The position numbers and the translations under genes were made by a program. A model generated the notes under the pieces. That model worked only from the letters and a program-made list of their open reading frames with translations. It did no database searches and had not been told where the DNA came from. A stretch of DNA of 46,052 nt, from contig WGNA01000001.1 in assembly GCA_016124755.1 (NCBI GenBank), positions 1 to 46,052 of the forward strand, read 5' to 3'. The DNA is from Bacteroidota bacterium. Lineage in GTDB: Bacteria; Bacteroidota; Bacteroidia; NS11-12g; UBA9320. Of the stretch, positions 31,567 through 40,826 are shown piece after piece. Within the stretch, counting starts at the first letter, position 1. Each line of letters begins with the position of its first letter.

Positions 31567-34281
31567 TTAATTCATCTTAACAAAGAGGTTAGAAGCTTTG
31601 TAATTCTTTCCCGAAACCGAAATGATGTAATTGCCGGCGGCAAGTTTGGATACATCAACAGAAATTCTACCGGTTCCGATAGCTGTTTCTGAAGTGTTTA
31701 ACACTACCTGACCTGAGAAGGAAGTAATTGTGATTTCCACTGCACCTGAAATTCCGGAAGGAAGTTCAACCCAGGTTTGATCTGAAGAAGGGTTCGGATA
31801 GATTTTCAACTTCTGAGTAACTTTCGCTTCAACCTTGGGAACACTGGTAAGCAGGTTATTGGTTTTAAATATTCCTCTTCCGTGTGTACCGGCAAAAAGT
31901 ACAGGTCCGGTTCTCCAAGGATTTGGACCGGTATCGTGCACTTTTTCCATTTGTCTCATCATAAATACCGGAATCAGTGGGAAGTTATCATTGTTTTCAA
32001 CCCACGTAGGAGTTGTAGCGGTTCCATTGGTGCAGGCCCAGATACCATATTCGGTACCCAAAACAATTATGTCCGGATTTTCAACACTTATTTCGGCATC
32101 ATAAACCGGAAATTGAGGAAGTGAACCCTGAATACTTCTCCAGGTTGGGTTGTCGGAAAGACCATCTTCCGTTATGTAGACATACGCCGAACTTCCATAA
32201 TTACCCATAGTTACAATAACGCGGTTCGGGTTGCTTTCATCAACTTCAATATCGGTAATAGTTCGTCCGGGAAGATTTCCTTTAACCGAAACCATAGTGA
32301 GGCTATCTGAAATTTTGTTTTCAGGAAGCGCAGAGGTATCCCAATCTGCTTTTTGAATTCCGTCGATACGATAGATGCTGGAACCGTTTAACCCTGCAAC
32401 AAATAAACTGTTTCCATCCGGAGTAATCTGCATCATGTGCGGATCTCTTCCAATGTTTGCAATTCGGAACCAACTTGGATTCGGGCTACGAACGGCATCA
32501 TTCGCCATCCATACTTCATTGTCGAGCGCAAAGAATAATTTGCTTTCTTCGGTTGTGGTGTTTTCCCACAACTGCAAGGGTGTGTTAAAGATGTGACTTG
32601 CCTGAAGCGAAGGCTCGGTTCCGTCAACAAAGTAGGCTTTAATTCTTTCGTCCCAGATGTTGGAAGCGTTTCCACCTGCATTCAACGTACGGCCAAGAGT
32701 ACCGTTCTGGCTCAGCACAAAAACAACCTGCGGGTCTATTCTGGAAATTTCACAACTGAATCCGTCACCGCCATATATAGTTACACCAGCTTGTGGGGTA
32801 CTTCCTTTTCCATTAATATAAATGGTATTGTTATCCTGAGTCCCTCCGCAAACGGCACCATCACGTCCGGCGGCAATCCGGTAGAACTGCGTGGTTTGAT
32901 ATCCGTTATTGATGGAAGTATAATTGGTAAGATCGGCGTTGGTTGTTTTGGCAATCCCGCCATCTGAGCCGATATACATCACAATTGGATTAGAAACGGT
33001 GTCAAATGCAATAACATGTTTGTCGGAATGAATTCCAACCGGGTTCAAAGGGTTGTCGTTAGTAGATCCTTTAATTCTCGGACCTGTCTTGGCGCTCCAC
33101 TCTGCCCATTCGATTCCACCGATAAAAATTCGTTCCTTGTCTCGTGGGTGAACAGCAACACACATATCGTAGGCACCCTGTGAATGTTGAATCGATGGAA
33201 TAGAGAAAGGTGCGAAAACGGCACTTGCCTGACCAACCACTTTTTCGAAAGTTACACCATTGTCTTTAGATTGAAAGATGCCAAGCAAACCGCTGGGGAC
33301 CTGAACACTTCCGGAAGTTGAACTTATCGTAACTGATCCGGTTGAAACTACATATACATAATTCGGGTCTTCAGGAGAAACCGCGATTACACTTCTGACT
33401 GTGCTGTTGGGCACACCGGTAGCTGCAGTATAGCTTGTGGAAACGGTCGGATCTGTGGAACGGAAAATTCTACCTGCATACAAAAAAACAGTACCGTTTT
33501 TATCCACTACCACGTCTTCCGCTGTTCCCCCTCTGGCCAACGTCCATTTAGTCGGATCGTTTTCTGTCATTATATACAAGCCGAGATTTGTTGCAGCGAA
33601 AACGATGTTTTTGGTCGGGTGCTGAACCAGTTTATTAACAAAAGTGAAGTTGCCGGTTGTTGTGATGCGATCAAAGGTTTTTCCGTCATCCGTACTGCGG
33701 TAAATACCGTCGCCTGTGAACCCCGGGGTATAGGCTTCCTGCCCGCCACTTCCTGTAAAACTTTCACCAGTTCCGAAAAAGATATCTCCGTTGGCTGTCT
33801 GGCAAATCGAGGAAATCGCCATACTGCTGAATTTATCATTGATCGGATACCACGATCCCCCTTTGTTCGTGGATTTGAAAAGTCCACCGTTCACTCCGCC
33901 GGCGTAAAGAACCGATGGATTGTTTCTGTCAACGAGAATTGCGCGTGTTCTGCCACCAATGTTGTCGGGACCAGCACTTTCCCAGTTGAGAGGAAAAGAT
34001 GATTTATAATTTCTTCGGTGAAATTCGATCTGGTTTAAAGCATTACGAACGTCGGCAGGATCAACTTCTCCTGTGAGCACATTGGCGCGGAGGGAATTAA
34101 TATATTCAGCCGCACCTTTAAAGGTTTCGAACTCCTCCTCTTCTTCGGAGAGTTGTTCAGTTTTGTTGTTTGCTCGTGGACTGTAGTGATCGCTTTTTCC
34201 GGAGTTAATAGTTCTGGAGAGTAAAACCCCTCCGATTGCCATGGTGCCAATGGCAACTCCCAGGTAAAGATTCTTATTCAT
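31567..34281 (-). CDS. Secreted beta-propeller protein with T9SS sorting domain
   Basis: Protein of 904 aa, exported by a hydrophobic N-terminus (LYLGVAIGTMAIGGVLL) without an obvious cleavage site. An acidic stretch (about 45-50) and a helical segment precede a large propeller built from sortilin/BNR-like repeats: SVLYAGGVNGGLFKSTNKGGSW, IFFGTGESF, DGIYRSTDDGKTF and NYVYVVSTG. The last 75 aa form a type A C-terminal sorting domain (KLKIYPNPSSD ... LAAGNYIISVSG), so it is a substrate of the type IX system. The ligand is unknown. It has a very good promoter and its own terminator. Confidence 0.9.
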   Translation of the reverse strand: MNKNLYLGVAIGTMAIGGVLLSRTINSGKSDHYSPRANNKTEQLSEEEEEFETFKGAAEYINSLRANVLTGEVDPADVRNALNQIEFHRRNYKSSFPLNWESAGPDNIGGRTRAILVDRNNPSVLYAGGVNGGLFKSTNKGGSWYPINDKFSSMAISSICQTANGDIFFGTGESFTGSGGQEAYTPGFTGDGIYRSTDDGKTFDRITTTGNFTFVNKLVQHPTKNIVFAATNLGLYIMTENDPTKWTLARGGTAEDVVVDKNGTVFLYAGRIFRSTDPTVSTSYTAATGVPNSTVRSVIAVSPEDPNYVYVVSTGSVTISSTSGSVQVPSGLLGIFQSKDNGVTFEKVVGQASAVFAPFSIPSIQHSQGAYDMCVAVHPRDKERIFIGGIEWAEWSAKTGPRIKGSTNDNPLNPVGIHSDKHVIAFDTVSNPIVMYIGSDGGIAKTTNADLTNYTSINNGYQTTQFYRIAAGRDGAVCGGTQDNNTIYINGKGSTPQAGVTIYGGDGFSCEISRIDPQVVFVLSQNGTLGRTLNAGGNASNIWDERIKAYFVDGTEPSLQASHIFNTPLQLWENTTTEESKLFFALDNEVWMANDAVRSPNPSWFRIANIGRDPHMMQITPDGNSLFVAGLNGSSIYRIDGIQKADWDTSALPENKISDSLTMVSVKGNLPGRTITDIEVDESNPNRVIVTMGNYGSSAYVYITEDGLSDNPTWRSIQGSLPQFPVYDAEISVENPDIIVLGTEYGIWACTNGTATTPTWVENNDNFPLIPVFMMRQMEKVHDTGPNPWRTGPVLFAGTHGRGIFKTNNLLTSVPKVEAKVTQKLKIYPNPSSDQTWVELPSGISGAVEITITSFSGQVVLNTSETAIGTGRISVDVSKLAAGNYIISVSGKNYKASNLFVKMN

Positions 34282-34312
34282 AAAAAGGACTTAAAATTAA
34301 TTGAGCCTGTTG

Positions 34313-34343
34313 CAAATTTATCATGATATCTCAACTCGTCAAA
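34313..34343 (-). promoter_or_regulatory. Promoter of the T9SS beta-propeller gene
   Basis: On the minus strand TTTG (34340-34343) is followed after 19 bases by TAAATTTG (34313-34320). Both elements and the spacing match the Bacteroidota consensus. The leader would be about 25 bases. Confidence 0.75.
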
Positions 34344-34374
34344 TGATACTGAACAGATTTTCAGAAGCATGACT

Positions 34375-35127
34375 TCAGGGGTTGAAACTCCAGCAAAAGG
34401 TAATGAAAGGCGCAGAATAAATTTTCGGGTTTTCACCAAAGGCCATTATGCGTAAACCAGAGGGGAAAAACTCAGTCATTAAACCGAGTTCGACATGCTT
34501 TAATGTGTTATCGTAACTTCCCCAATGAATGTCGACCGACATTGTATTCTGAACACCGGAAGCATATTCCAGATCGTTCCACCCGCTTTGATGACGCGAG
34601 TATCCGACGATTTCGGATTGATTCACATTCGTATGTTCGCTGTATTTGATGGTTTCTATATTCGGTGTCTGATCTGTTGAACCAAAACTCATCACATCCA
34701 GATAAACCGGTCGTTTAATAGCGAAGACTGGCCCTGCAGCGCATCGGATGGCTAAACCAACACCCCGGGTTTGCTGTCTGGGGAAAATCAGTCGGGATAT
34801 TCCAACACTCATACGAATGATTCCCGTATGGTACAATTTCCCGAAAACATATTGCGAAGGATTTTGTGCACCCTGATTAATAATTTTTACTTCTCTCGGA
34901 TGCTTTAACGAATACACATCGAGTTGGGAAAACAACTCTGTATTATTAAACCGGTGAAGTCCTTTATCTAATTTGAGGCCGTAACCTCTGGCTTTTAACC
35001 CGGCCCCGATTCCTAATTGTCCTGAAATCAATGAAGAATTCTGAGCGAAACCGATCGAGAAAAAACAACTCATCAGAACTGTTGTGAAAATCAATCTCCG
35101 ATCAATCGTCTTACTCATCGCGCTCAT
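34375..35127 (-). CDS. Putative outer-membrane beta-barrel protein
   Basis: Secreted protein of 250 aa (or 247 from the in-frame ATG at 35118) with a signal peptide ending FFSIGFAQ. Short amphipathic strands (LGIGAGLKARGYGLKL, GIIRMSVGISRLIF, VELGLMTEFFP) and a C-terminal aromatic end (FITFCWSFNP) fit a small outer-membrane barrel. I do not recognise a named family. The start is divergent from osmC, with only about 50 bases between the two ATGs. Confidence 0.65.
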   Translation of the reverse strand: MSAMSKTIDRRLIFTTVLMSCFFSIGFAQNSSLISGQLGIGAGLKARGYGLKLDKGLHRFNNTELFSQLDVYSLKHPREVKIINQGAQNPSQYVFGKLYHTGIIRMSVGISRLIFPRQQTRGVGLAIRCAAGPVFAIKRPVYLDVMSFGSTDQTPNIETIKYSEHTNVNQSEIVGYSRHQSGWNDLEYASGVQNTMSVDIHWGSYDNTLKHVELGLMTEFFPSGLRIMAFGENPKIYSAPFITFCWSFNP

Positions 35128-35177
35128 GAAGCAGTAAAGATATTATTTTGCTCCAGTACCAACAACGATTAGTTGAA

Positions 35178-35588
35178 ATGAAAGACACAACTTCGACAAT
35201 TGAATATTTAGGAAATCTAAGAACACTCTCGATTCATACTAATTCGGGAGAAGAAATTACAACCGATGCACCCGTTGACAACAATGGAAAGGGAGCATAT
35301 TTTTCTCCGACAGATTTGGTCGCAACGGGTCTGGGATGTTGTATGCTTACCTTAATGGGTATTGCCTCCGAAAAACATGAGTTTAATTTTAGGTCGGCAA
35401 AAGTGAAAATCCGAAAGCACATGAAATCGGATCCGAGAAGAATCGGTAAGATCGAAGTTGAGATGAATATTCCGGGAGAATACACGGAAAAACAAAAGGA
35501 AATTTTGCGGGTTGCGGCAATTACTTGCCCGGTGGCTAAAAGTTTACACCCCGAAATTGAACAGGTTGTAACTTTTCAATTTGGTTAG
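35178..35588 (+). CDS. OsmC family peroxiredoxin-like protein
   Basis: OsmC/Ohr fold protein of 136 aa. The two redox Cys regions are GLGCCMLTLMGI and AAITCPVAKSLHPEI, both in the usual positions. The ATG at 35178 gives a normal N-terminus (MKDTTSTIEYLGNLRT), whereas the longer frame starts at a TTG inside a promoter-like ATTATTTTG. Members reduce organic peroxides or have no known substrate; the CC pair makes the peroxidatic residue slightly ambiguous. Confidence 0.88.
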   Translation: MKDTTSTIEYLGNLRTLSIHTNSGEEITTDAPVDNNGKGAYFSPTDLVATGLGCCMLTLMGIASEKHEFNFRSAKVKIRKHMKSDPRRIGKIEVEMNIPGEYTEKQKEILRVAAITCPVAKSLHPEIEQVVTFQFG

Positions 35589-35607
35589 TTCCGGTTCCAG
35601 TGGTTTT

Positions 35608-35730
35608 TTAGAACGGAAGCTCTGTGGAAAGGCTGAAGTTGTTTGGGCAACCATCCTTATGACTTCTGCATGAAGACAAAAGAGTAATTGCGAACAAGGA
35701 AATCAACACGATGCTCAGTACTTTTTTCAT
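35608..35730 (-). CDS. Forty-residue lipoprotein
   Basis: Short gene of 40 codons, ATG at 35730 and TAA at 35608-35610. It starts MKKVLSIVLISLFAITLLSSC, a full signal peptide with lipobox LSSC (Cys 21), and the mature part RSHKDGCPNNFSLSTELPF has only 19 residues and a second Cys. Every part of a lipoprotein signal is present, which is unlikely by chance. It is divergent from the THUMP-like methyltransferase gene, only 12 bases away. Function unknown; short lipoproteins with a CPxNF-like ending seem to occur in other Bacteroidota, but I have not verified this. Confidence 0.7.
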   Translation of the reverse strand: MKKVLSIVLISLFAITLLSSCRSHKDGCPNNFSLSTELPF

Positions 35731-35742
35731 AAGATTTATTTC

Positions 35743-36996
35743 TTGGATTACAGCTCAGGTAGAACGGATAATCCGAGTTCGTTAGTGCAAAGAAACAAAT
35801 TAATATCGATCCTCACAGATGATAAAACACATGAGTTTATCATCAAAAATCTTCATGAAGATCCAACGAAACTTGCTTTGAGATTTTCAGACAAGGGCAT
35901 CGACTGGTTACCGGAACTGATTACTCTGATTTCATTATACCAAAAATTTGAGCTAAAGCTGCCGACCTGGACTCAAGCCCTTTGTGCATTGGAACGAATT
36001 GCATGCGAGCAGGCAACTTCTGAGGCTGTGGCACGAAACAGATTTTCACGGGTTGGAGGAAAATTGGCCTGGGATTTAACCGGAGGATTAGGGGTTGATA
36101 GTTTTTATCTTTCTAAAAGATTTGAGCGTGTAATTGTCTTTGAAAAAAATCCGGAACTCGTTGAATTGCTTGAATTCAATTTCAAACGTCTTGGCTCCGA
36201 CAATATTGAAGTAATAAACGATTCTGCGGAAAATGCCGCCCCGGATCGTTTCGGTCAACCCGATCTGATTTATCTTGACCCCGATAGAAGACCCGGATCC
36301 GAACGAACCCGAAAATTTTTGTTGAATGAATATCAGCCCGACCTTGGGGCCAACCTGCATAATTGGTTGGGAATTTCGGCATTGGTTATGTGCAAAATCA
36401 GTCCTATGGTAGATGTCCATTATCTCATTGCAACCTTTTCGAATCTTCATGAAATAAGTGTTGTGAGCGAGCAGGAAGAAGTGAAGGAAATACTGCTAAC
36501 CTTTAAAGGGACAGTCGCACAACCAATTTTGAAGGCGATTGATATTGGCAAAAAACAACTCAATGAATTTGTCTCAGCAGAACCAAACGGCCCTGAATCC
36601 TATTCAGAAGTGATGAATGCAAAATATGTTTTCGAGCCTTCAGGAGCACTTATTAAATCCGGTCTTGCCCGGGAATACTGCCGTCAGTTCGGGTTAAATC
36701 CATTGGCGGTAAATTCACAGTATTACGTCTCTCAGCAAAGAAACGAGGCGAACTTCGGGAGATGGTTTGAAGTGATAAGTGCTCAACCGGTTAGCTGGAA
36801 AGTCATCCGTAAATACCTGAAAGATATGCAACTCAAACGGGTGATGATCGGCAAACGAAACTTCCCCGAATCAGTGGATCAAATCCGGAAAAAACTCGGA
36901 AATCCACCTGATGGCGGCTCAGATTCCTTATTATTTACCACCGATTCAGTAGCAAATCACTGGTGCCTTCACTCAAAACTTTTAGCCAAAGATTAA
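35743..36996 (+). CDS. THUMP-like domain SAM-dependent methyltransferase
   Basis: Protein of 417 aa or a little less. The central Rossmann domain has DLTGGLGVDSFYLSK (SAM loop), VIVFEKNPELVELL and the LIYLDPDRRP motif in place of a DPPY-type site. The C-terminal part (GRWFEVISAQPVSWKVIRKYLKDM) matches the THUMP-like domain that closes this Bacteroidota family. An RNA substrate is suspected, but none is shown. The first codon is uncertain (TTG at 35743 or GTG at 35785). It ends one base before the convergent hemD stop. Confidence 0.82.
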   Translation: MDYSSGRTDNPSSLVQRNKLISILTDDKTHEFIIKNLHEDPTKLALRFSDKGIDWLPELITLISLYQKFELKLPTWTQALCALERIACEQATSEAVARNRFSRVGGKLAWDLTGGLGVDSFYLSKRFERVIVFEKNPELVELLEFNFKRLGSDNIEVINDSAENAAPDRFGQPDLIYLDPDRRPGSERTRKFLLNEYQPDLGANLHNWLGISALVMCKISPMVDVHYLIATFSNLHEISVVSEQEEVKEILLTFKGTVAQPILKAIDIGKKQLNEFVSAEPNGPESYSEVMNAKYVFEPSGALIKSGLAREYCRQFGLNPLAVNSQYYVSQQRNEANFGRWFEVISAQPVSWKVIRKYLKDMQLKRVMIGKRNFPESVDQIRKKLGNPPDGGSDSLLFTTDSVANHWCLHSKLLAKD

Positions 36997-37740
36997 TCAG
37001 GCATTTACCTGAAGAATGTAATTTTCTAAAGCTGCAACCATAGATGGGGCGTCTGCAGAAGGAGCCGGAATATTGTTAATGAGTTGCGCTTCTTCAATCG
37101 CCTGATGAGTTGTCTTTCCCCAACCGGCAATACGTGTGTTGTTCTGAACAAATTCCGGGAAGTTGTCGAACAGGGATTTTATATCGGCCGGGCTGAAGAA
37201 AACAATGATGTCGTAATACACGTCTGCCAGATCACTGAGATCGGCGTTTACCGTTTTGTACATCACCGCCTCGGTATAGTTCATTTTATGCTGATCGAGA
37301 AAATTCGGGATGTCTTCTGCACGGATGTTAGAACAAGGGAAAAGAAATCGTTCTTTTCCGTGGCCCTTTAGCAAGGTTAGAAATTCCGGTAATTGACCTT
37401 TTCCGAAAAACATTTTCCGCTTTCTCAGAACGATGTATTTCTGGGTGTAAAGGGAAACTCCTTCATTCATACAGAAATATTTCATGGTTGGCGGAAGTTC
37501 AACTTTCATTTCCTCGGCAACCCGAAAAAAATTGTCAACCGCATTTCTGGAAGTGAGAATAACCGCAGTGTGGTTCAGAATATCGAGTCGTTGCTTTCTT
37601 AATTCTCTGGCAGCAACGGGGTCAACCTGAATAAAGGGTCGGAAGTCAAGCTTTAGCTTAAACTTCTCCGCCAATGTGTGGTAAGGAGTTTTTTTATCTC
37701 CCGGATCAGGCTGAGAGACCAGAATACTTTTTACTTTCAA
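36997..37740 (-). CDS. hemD: Uroporphyrinogen-III synthase
   Basis: Heme-pathway enzyme of 247 aa that cyclises hydroxymethylbilane. HemD is poorly conserved, but the bilobal pattern is clear: VKSILVSQPDPGDK at the start, AVILTSRNAVDNFF, and the second lobe with FFSPADIKSLFDNF and IAGWGKTTHQAIEEA, near the standard SPS/GxxTAxA positions. The start is TTG, 20 bases after the DUF4271 gene, so both are cotranscribed, as seen elsewhere in the phylum. It is convergent with the methyltransferase with no bases between the stops. Confidence 0.9.
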   Translation of the reverse strand: MKVKSILVSQPDPGDKKTPYHTLAEKFKLKLDFRPFIQVDPVAARELRKQRLDILNHTAVILTSRNAVDNFFRVAEEMKVELPPTMKYFCMNEGVSLYTQKYIVLRKRKMFFGKGQLPEFLTLLKGHGKERFLFPCSNIRAEDIPNFLDQHKMNYTEAVMYKTVNADLSDLADVYYDIIVFFSPADIKSLFDNFPEFVQNNTRIAGWGKTTHQAIEEAQLINNIPAPSADAPSMVAALENYILQVNA

Positions 37741-37760
37741 TTTCCCTTTATCTTTCCATA

Positions 37761-38612
37761 TTACCGCACAACAATGAAGTGAACCAGCACCATCAGCGGT
37801 AGTATTTCAAGGGCGCAAAGATATAGAAATATGTACACCCTGCTGAAGGGGAACAAGTGTAGATAGATTCTGAATGATTTAATCAATCGCAGAATCAGGT
37901 GCACAATTACCAATACTAAAATACCCGTTTGCAACCAGATTTTAAGTTCCGGTTCGGGGGCATAATAGTAAAACAGAAGTAGGGGAAATATCACGAGTGA
38001 TAAGACATACATCATATTACTCTGACTAAAAACGATCAACTTCGAAAGCCGGTCACTTTGCAAAATCAAACCGACTATATAATGAATGAAATACTTGAGT
38101 GAATACGTTAGGCCAACCAAAACCAGCCAAAGCACTAAGCGACTACCTTCTCCGGTTAATGTAAAATTCAAGTCAAATGGGTTAAAGAGATAAATCAGCC
38201 AACCCATCAGAAGAATCGAAACCAGTATTTCCGCTATCTGATAAATGTCGATTCCGAAAGTGTCTTCGAGTAATTCATTTTCATTCTTCGGACTCGAGAA
38301 ATAACTGAAAAAAGCTAAGCGATGTCGCACTCCGTTATAATTCCGGAGCATCCCGACGACAGTTAAAATAACAAGGGAGAAAAGAAAGATGTACCACTTG
38401 GGGCGATTCTGTCTGAGTACCGGAACGGGTTCAATTGATTTTTGCTTGTGAACTGTGTCGGCAGATGCAGTATCCGGAGCGACAAGCATTATCGCCGAAT
38501 CAACACCGGCAATTTGAATGGCGGAATCCTGAGCAAAGAGATTATTAACGCCGGATCCCGTAACGAAAATTAGAAGAAAAAGAATACGGAATCTGCGGAG
38601 TTCTGATTTCAT
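37761..38612 (-). CDS. DUF4271 membrane protein
   Basis: Integral membrane protein of 283 aa. ATG at 38612 is chosen; a GTG nine bases upstream overlaps the -7 box. After a signal-like first helix and a polar linker, about six to seven hydrophobic helices follow (WYIFLFSLVILTVVG, LVLWLVLVGLTYSLKYF, VYIFLYLCALEILPLMVLV). The family is confined to Bacteroidota and typically precedes hemD; its role is not known. A link to heme or to envelope biogenesis is only suggested by the neighbourhood. Confidence 0.82.
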   Translation of the reverse strand: MKSELRRFRILFLLIFVTGSGVNNLFAQDSAIQIAGVDSAIMLVAPDTASADTVHKQKSIEPVPVLRQNRPKWYIFLFSLVILTVVGMLRNYNGVRHRLAFFSYFSSPKNENELLEDTFGIDIYQIAEILVSILLMGWLIYLFNPFDLNFTLTGEGSRLVLWLVLVGLTYSLKYFIHYIVGLILQSDRLSKLIVFSQSNMMYVLSLVIFPLLLFYYYAPEPELKIWLQTGILVLVIVHLILRLIKSFRIYLHLFPFSRVYIFLYLCALEILPLMVLVHFIVVR

Positions 38613-38620
38613 CGACGCCA

Positions 38621-38628
38621 CAAATTTA
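38621..38628 (-). promoter_or_regulatory. Bacteroidota -7 element of DUF4271-hemD
   Basis: On the minus strand TAAATTTG, a full match to TAnnTTTG, lies 8 bases upstream of the ATG at 38612. Confidence 0.5.
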
Positions 38629-38650
38629 AAGGTTGGCGAGTGTGCCGGGC

Positions 38651-39790
38651 CTACGCAGTAACTTTTGTTTGTTGAATGATTTCGCGGTAATAATCTTCAT
38701 ATACCGGACTAATCGCATTAATGTCATAGGTCATCGCGTGTTGCAATGCGGCACTCTTGAACCTACGCAAAGTGTCGTCATTCGAAATTATTTCCAGACT
38801 CCTTTCCGCCATTAAATCGATGTCACCAACGGGACAAGTGAAACCCGTAATACCATCCATATTTACTTCCGGCAAACCACCGGTGTTTGAGGATACAACC
38901 GGTACCTGACATGCCATTGCTTCCAAGGCTGCTAATCCGAAACTTTCTGTTTCCGAAGGCATCAGAAACAGATCTCCGATAGACAGAAGTTCCTCAACAG
39001 CATCTTGTTTACCGAGGAAAGTTACCTTGTCGCAAATGTCCATTTCACGACAAATCCTTTCCATATTTATTCGTTCCGGTCCGTCGCCTATCAGCAACAA
39101 TTTAGAAGGAATTCGTTTCTGAATTTTACTAAAAACCTTGATCACATCCTGCACTCTTTTAACCTTTCTGAAGTTCGATGTGTGAACAATAATTCTCTCT
39201 CCCTGAGGTGCGATCGCCATTTTAAAATGTTCTCTGGGCTTTTTGCTAAATCGCTCCATATCCACAAAATTGGGAATCACCCGAATCTCCCGATGAATCG
39301 GAAATAATTCTAAAGTGTCTTGTTTCAGATTATTGGAAACCGCTGTAATTCCATCCGATTGGTTTAATGAATACGTAATTACAGGACCATAAGTCGCATC
39401 ACGCCCAACAAGTGTTATGTCTGTTCCGTGGAGGGTGGTGATAACCGGTAAATTGAAATTTGATTCCTTTAAAACATATTTGGCCATAACCGCAGCCGCA
39501 GCGTGTGGTATTGCATAATGCACGTGCAGGATATCAAGCTTTGCAGATTTTGCCGTGTCAACAATCTTACTTGCCAATGCGATTTCGTATGGCGGATATT
39601 TGAAAAGCGGATATTCGGTTACACCTACTTCGTGATAAAATAATTTTTCATTAAAGTAGTCGAACCTGGCAGGTTGGTCGTATGAGATAAAGTGGACTTC
39701 GTGCCCTTTTGCCCCCATGGCTTTTCCTAGTTCGGTCGCCACAACACCACTACCACCATAAGTCGGATAGCAGACAATTCCAATGTTCAT
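38651..39790 (-). CDS. bshA: N-acetyl-alpha-D-glucosaminyl L-malate synthase
   Basis: GT4 glycosyltransferase of 379 aa that makes GlcNAc-malate from UDP-GlcNAc and malate, the first step of bacillithiol synthesis. MNIGIVCYPTYGGSGVVATELG, HVHYAIPHAAAA, TTLHGTDITLVG and PSETESFGLAALEAMACQVPVV are closely BshA-like, unlike general GT4 enzymes. It suggests that this organism uses bacillithiol; bshB and bshC are not in the window. It follows metH-N with a 15-base gap and is cotranscribed, an interesting link between thiol and methionine metabolism. Confidence 0.92.
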   Translation of the reverse strand: MNIGIVCYPTYGGSGVVATELGKAMGAKGHEVHFISYDQPARFDYFNEKLFYHEVGVTEYPLFKYPPYEIALASKIVDTAKSAKLDILHVHYAIPHAAAAVMAKYVLKESNFNLPVITTLHGTDITLVGRDATYGPVITYSLNQSDGITAVSNNLKQDTLELFPIHREIRVIPNFVDMERFSKKPREHFKMAIAPQGERIIVHTSNFRKVKRVQDVIKVFSKIQKRIPSKLLLIGDGPERINMERICREMDICDKVTFLGKQDAVEELLSIGDLFLMPSETESFGLAALEAMACQVPVVSSNTGGLPEVNMDGITGFTCPVGDIDLMAERSLEIISNDDTLRRFKSAALQHAMTYDINAISPVYEDYYREIIQQTKVTA

Positions 39791-39805
39791 TTCAGTTGAT
39801 CAAAT

Positions 39806-40813
39806 TCAGTCAACGAGCTCCGGAAGTTTCCGGGGTTCGAAATCATGTACAGCTTTCGCAATGGCAGCAATATGTTCAGGTGTAGTTCCACAACAGCCTC
39901 CGACAATGTTGAGAAAACCGCTTTTAGCGAATTCAGCAAGTGTTGAAGACATAAATTCCGGATCCTGATCGTATTCCCCCATTTCATTTGGCAAACCCGC
40001 ATTCGGGTGTGCACTTACATAACACCACGATTTGTCGGAAAGTTCTTCCACATAAGGCCGAAGTTGTTCTGCTCCCAAAGCGCAATTCAAACCAATACTT
40101 ACCGGATTGGCGTGGCTCACCGAATTCCAGAAAGCCTCAACGGTTTGACCTGATAAAGTTCTTCCACTCGCATCGGTGATTGTTCCGCTGATCATTATCG
40201 GATAATCCCTTCCGGTTTCGCGATTGAAATTCATCAGGGCAAAAAGAGCCGCTTTGCAATTGAGCGTGTCGAAAACGGTTTCTACCAGCATTATATCAAC
40301 ACCTCCATCGGCCAATGCCTGAATCTGTTCTGTGTAGGCTTCCACTAATTCATCGAATGTAACTCCGCGAAATCCGGGATTATTTACATCGGGTGAAATC
40401 GATGCGGTTTTGTTGGTTGGCCCGATCGATCCGGCAACAAAACGCGGTTTGGATGGATCTTTTTTAGTGAATTCATCCGCGACCGAACGGGCAAGTTTGG
40501 ACGCCGCCAGATTTATATTTCGCACTTCCGATTGCATGTGATAATCTGCCATCGAAATGGAAGTAGAGTTGAATGTATTCGTTTCAATAATGTCTGCTCC
40601 GGCTTCCAAAAACTTCGAATGTATCTCTCGAATGATCTTCGGTTGAGTGATACTCAGCAAATCGTTATTACCCTTGAGCGGGTAAGGGTAATTTTTAAAT
40701 TGTTCTCCCCGGTAGTCTTCTTCCGATAATCCGTATTTCTGGATCATGGTTCCCATGGCTCCGTCGAGAATGAGAATACGGTCGTTCAATAGCGATCTGA
40801 AGTTGTTTTCCAT
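39806..40813 (-). CDS. metH: Methionine synthase, homocysteine-binding half (split MetH)
   Basis: Protein of 335 aa matching only the N-terminal homocysteine methyltransferase module of cobalamin-dependent MetH. The N-terminus is [11 protein letters not shown], and the zinc ligands are C244 (GLNCALG), C307 and C308 (GGCCGTT). The folate, cobalamin and reactivation domains are missing; many Bacteroidota encode them as a second protein, here presumably elsewhere in the genome. A BHMT- or MmuM-like enzyme is the alternative, but the sequence follows MetH. The promoter is almost leaderless and bshA follows. Confidence 0.88.
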   Translation of the reverse strand: MENNFRSLLNDRILILDGAMGTMIQKYGLSEEDYRGEQFKNYPYPLKGNNDLLSITQPKIIREIHSKFLEAGADIIETNTFNSTSISMADYHMQSEVRNINLAASKLARSVADEFTKKDPSKPRFVAGSIGPTNKTASISPDVNNPGFRGVTFDELVEAYTEQIQALADGGVDIMLVETVFDTLNCKAALFALMNFNRETGRDYPIMISGTITDASGRTLSGQTVEAFWNSVSHANPVSIGLNCALGAEQLRPYVEELSDKSWCYVSAHPNAGLPNEMGEYDQDPEFMSSTLAEFAKSGFLNIVGGCCGTTPEHIAAIAKAVHDFEPRKLPELVD

Positions 40814-40818
40814 CCGGG

Positions 40819-40826
40819 CAAAATTA
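40819..40826 (-). promoter_or_regulatory. Bacteroidota -7 element of metH-bshA
   Basis: On the minus strand TAATTTTG, a full match to TAnnTTTG, lies 5 bases upstream of the ATG at 40813. Only about 90 bases separate the ATG from the next gene upstream, too little for a full SAM riboswitch. Confidence 0.55.
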
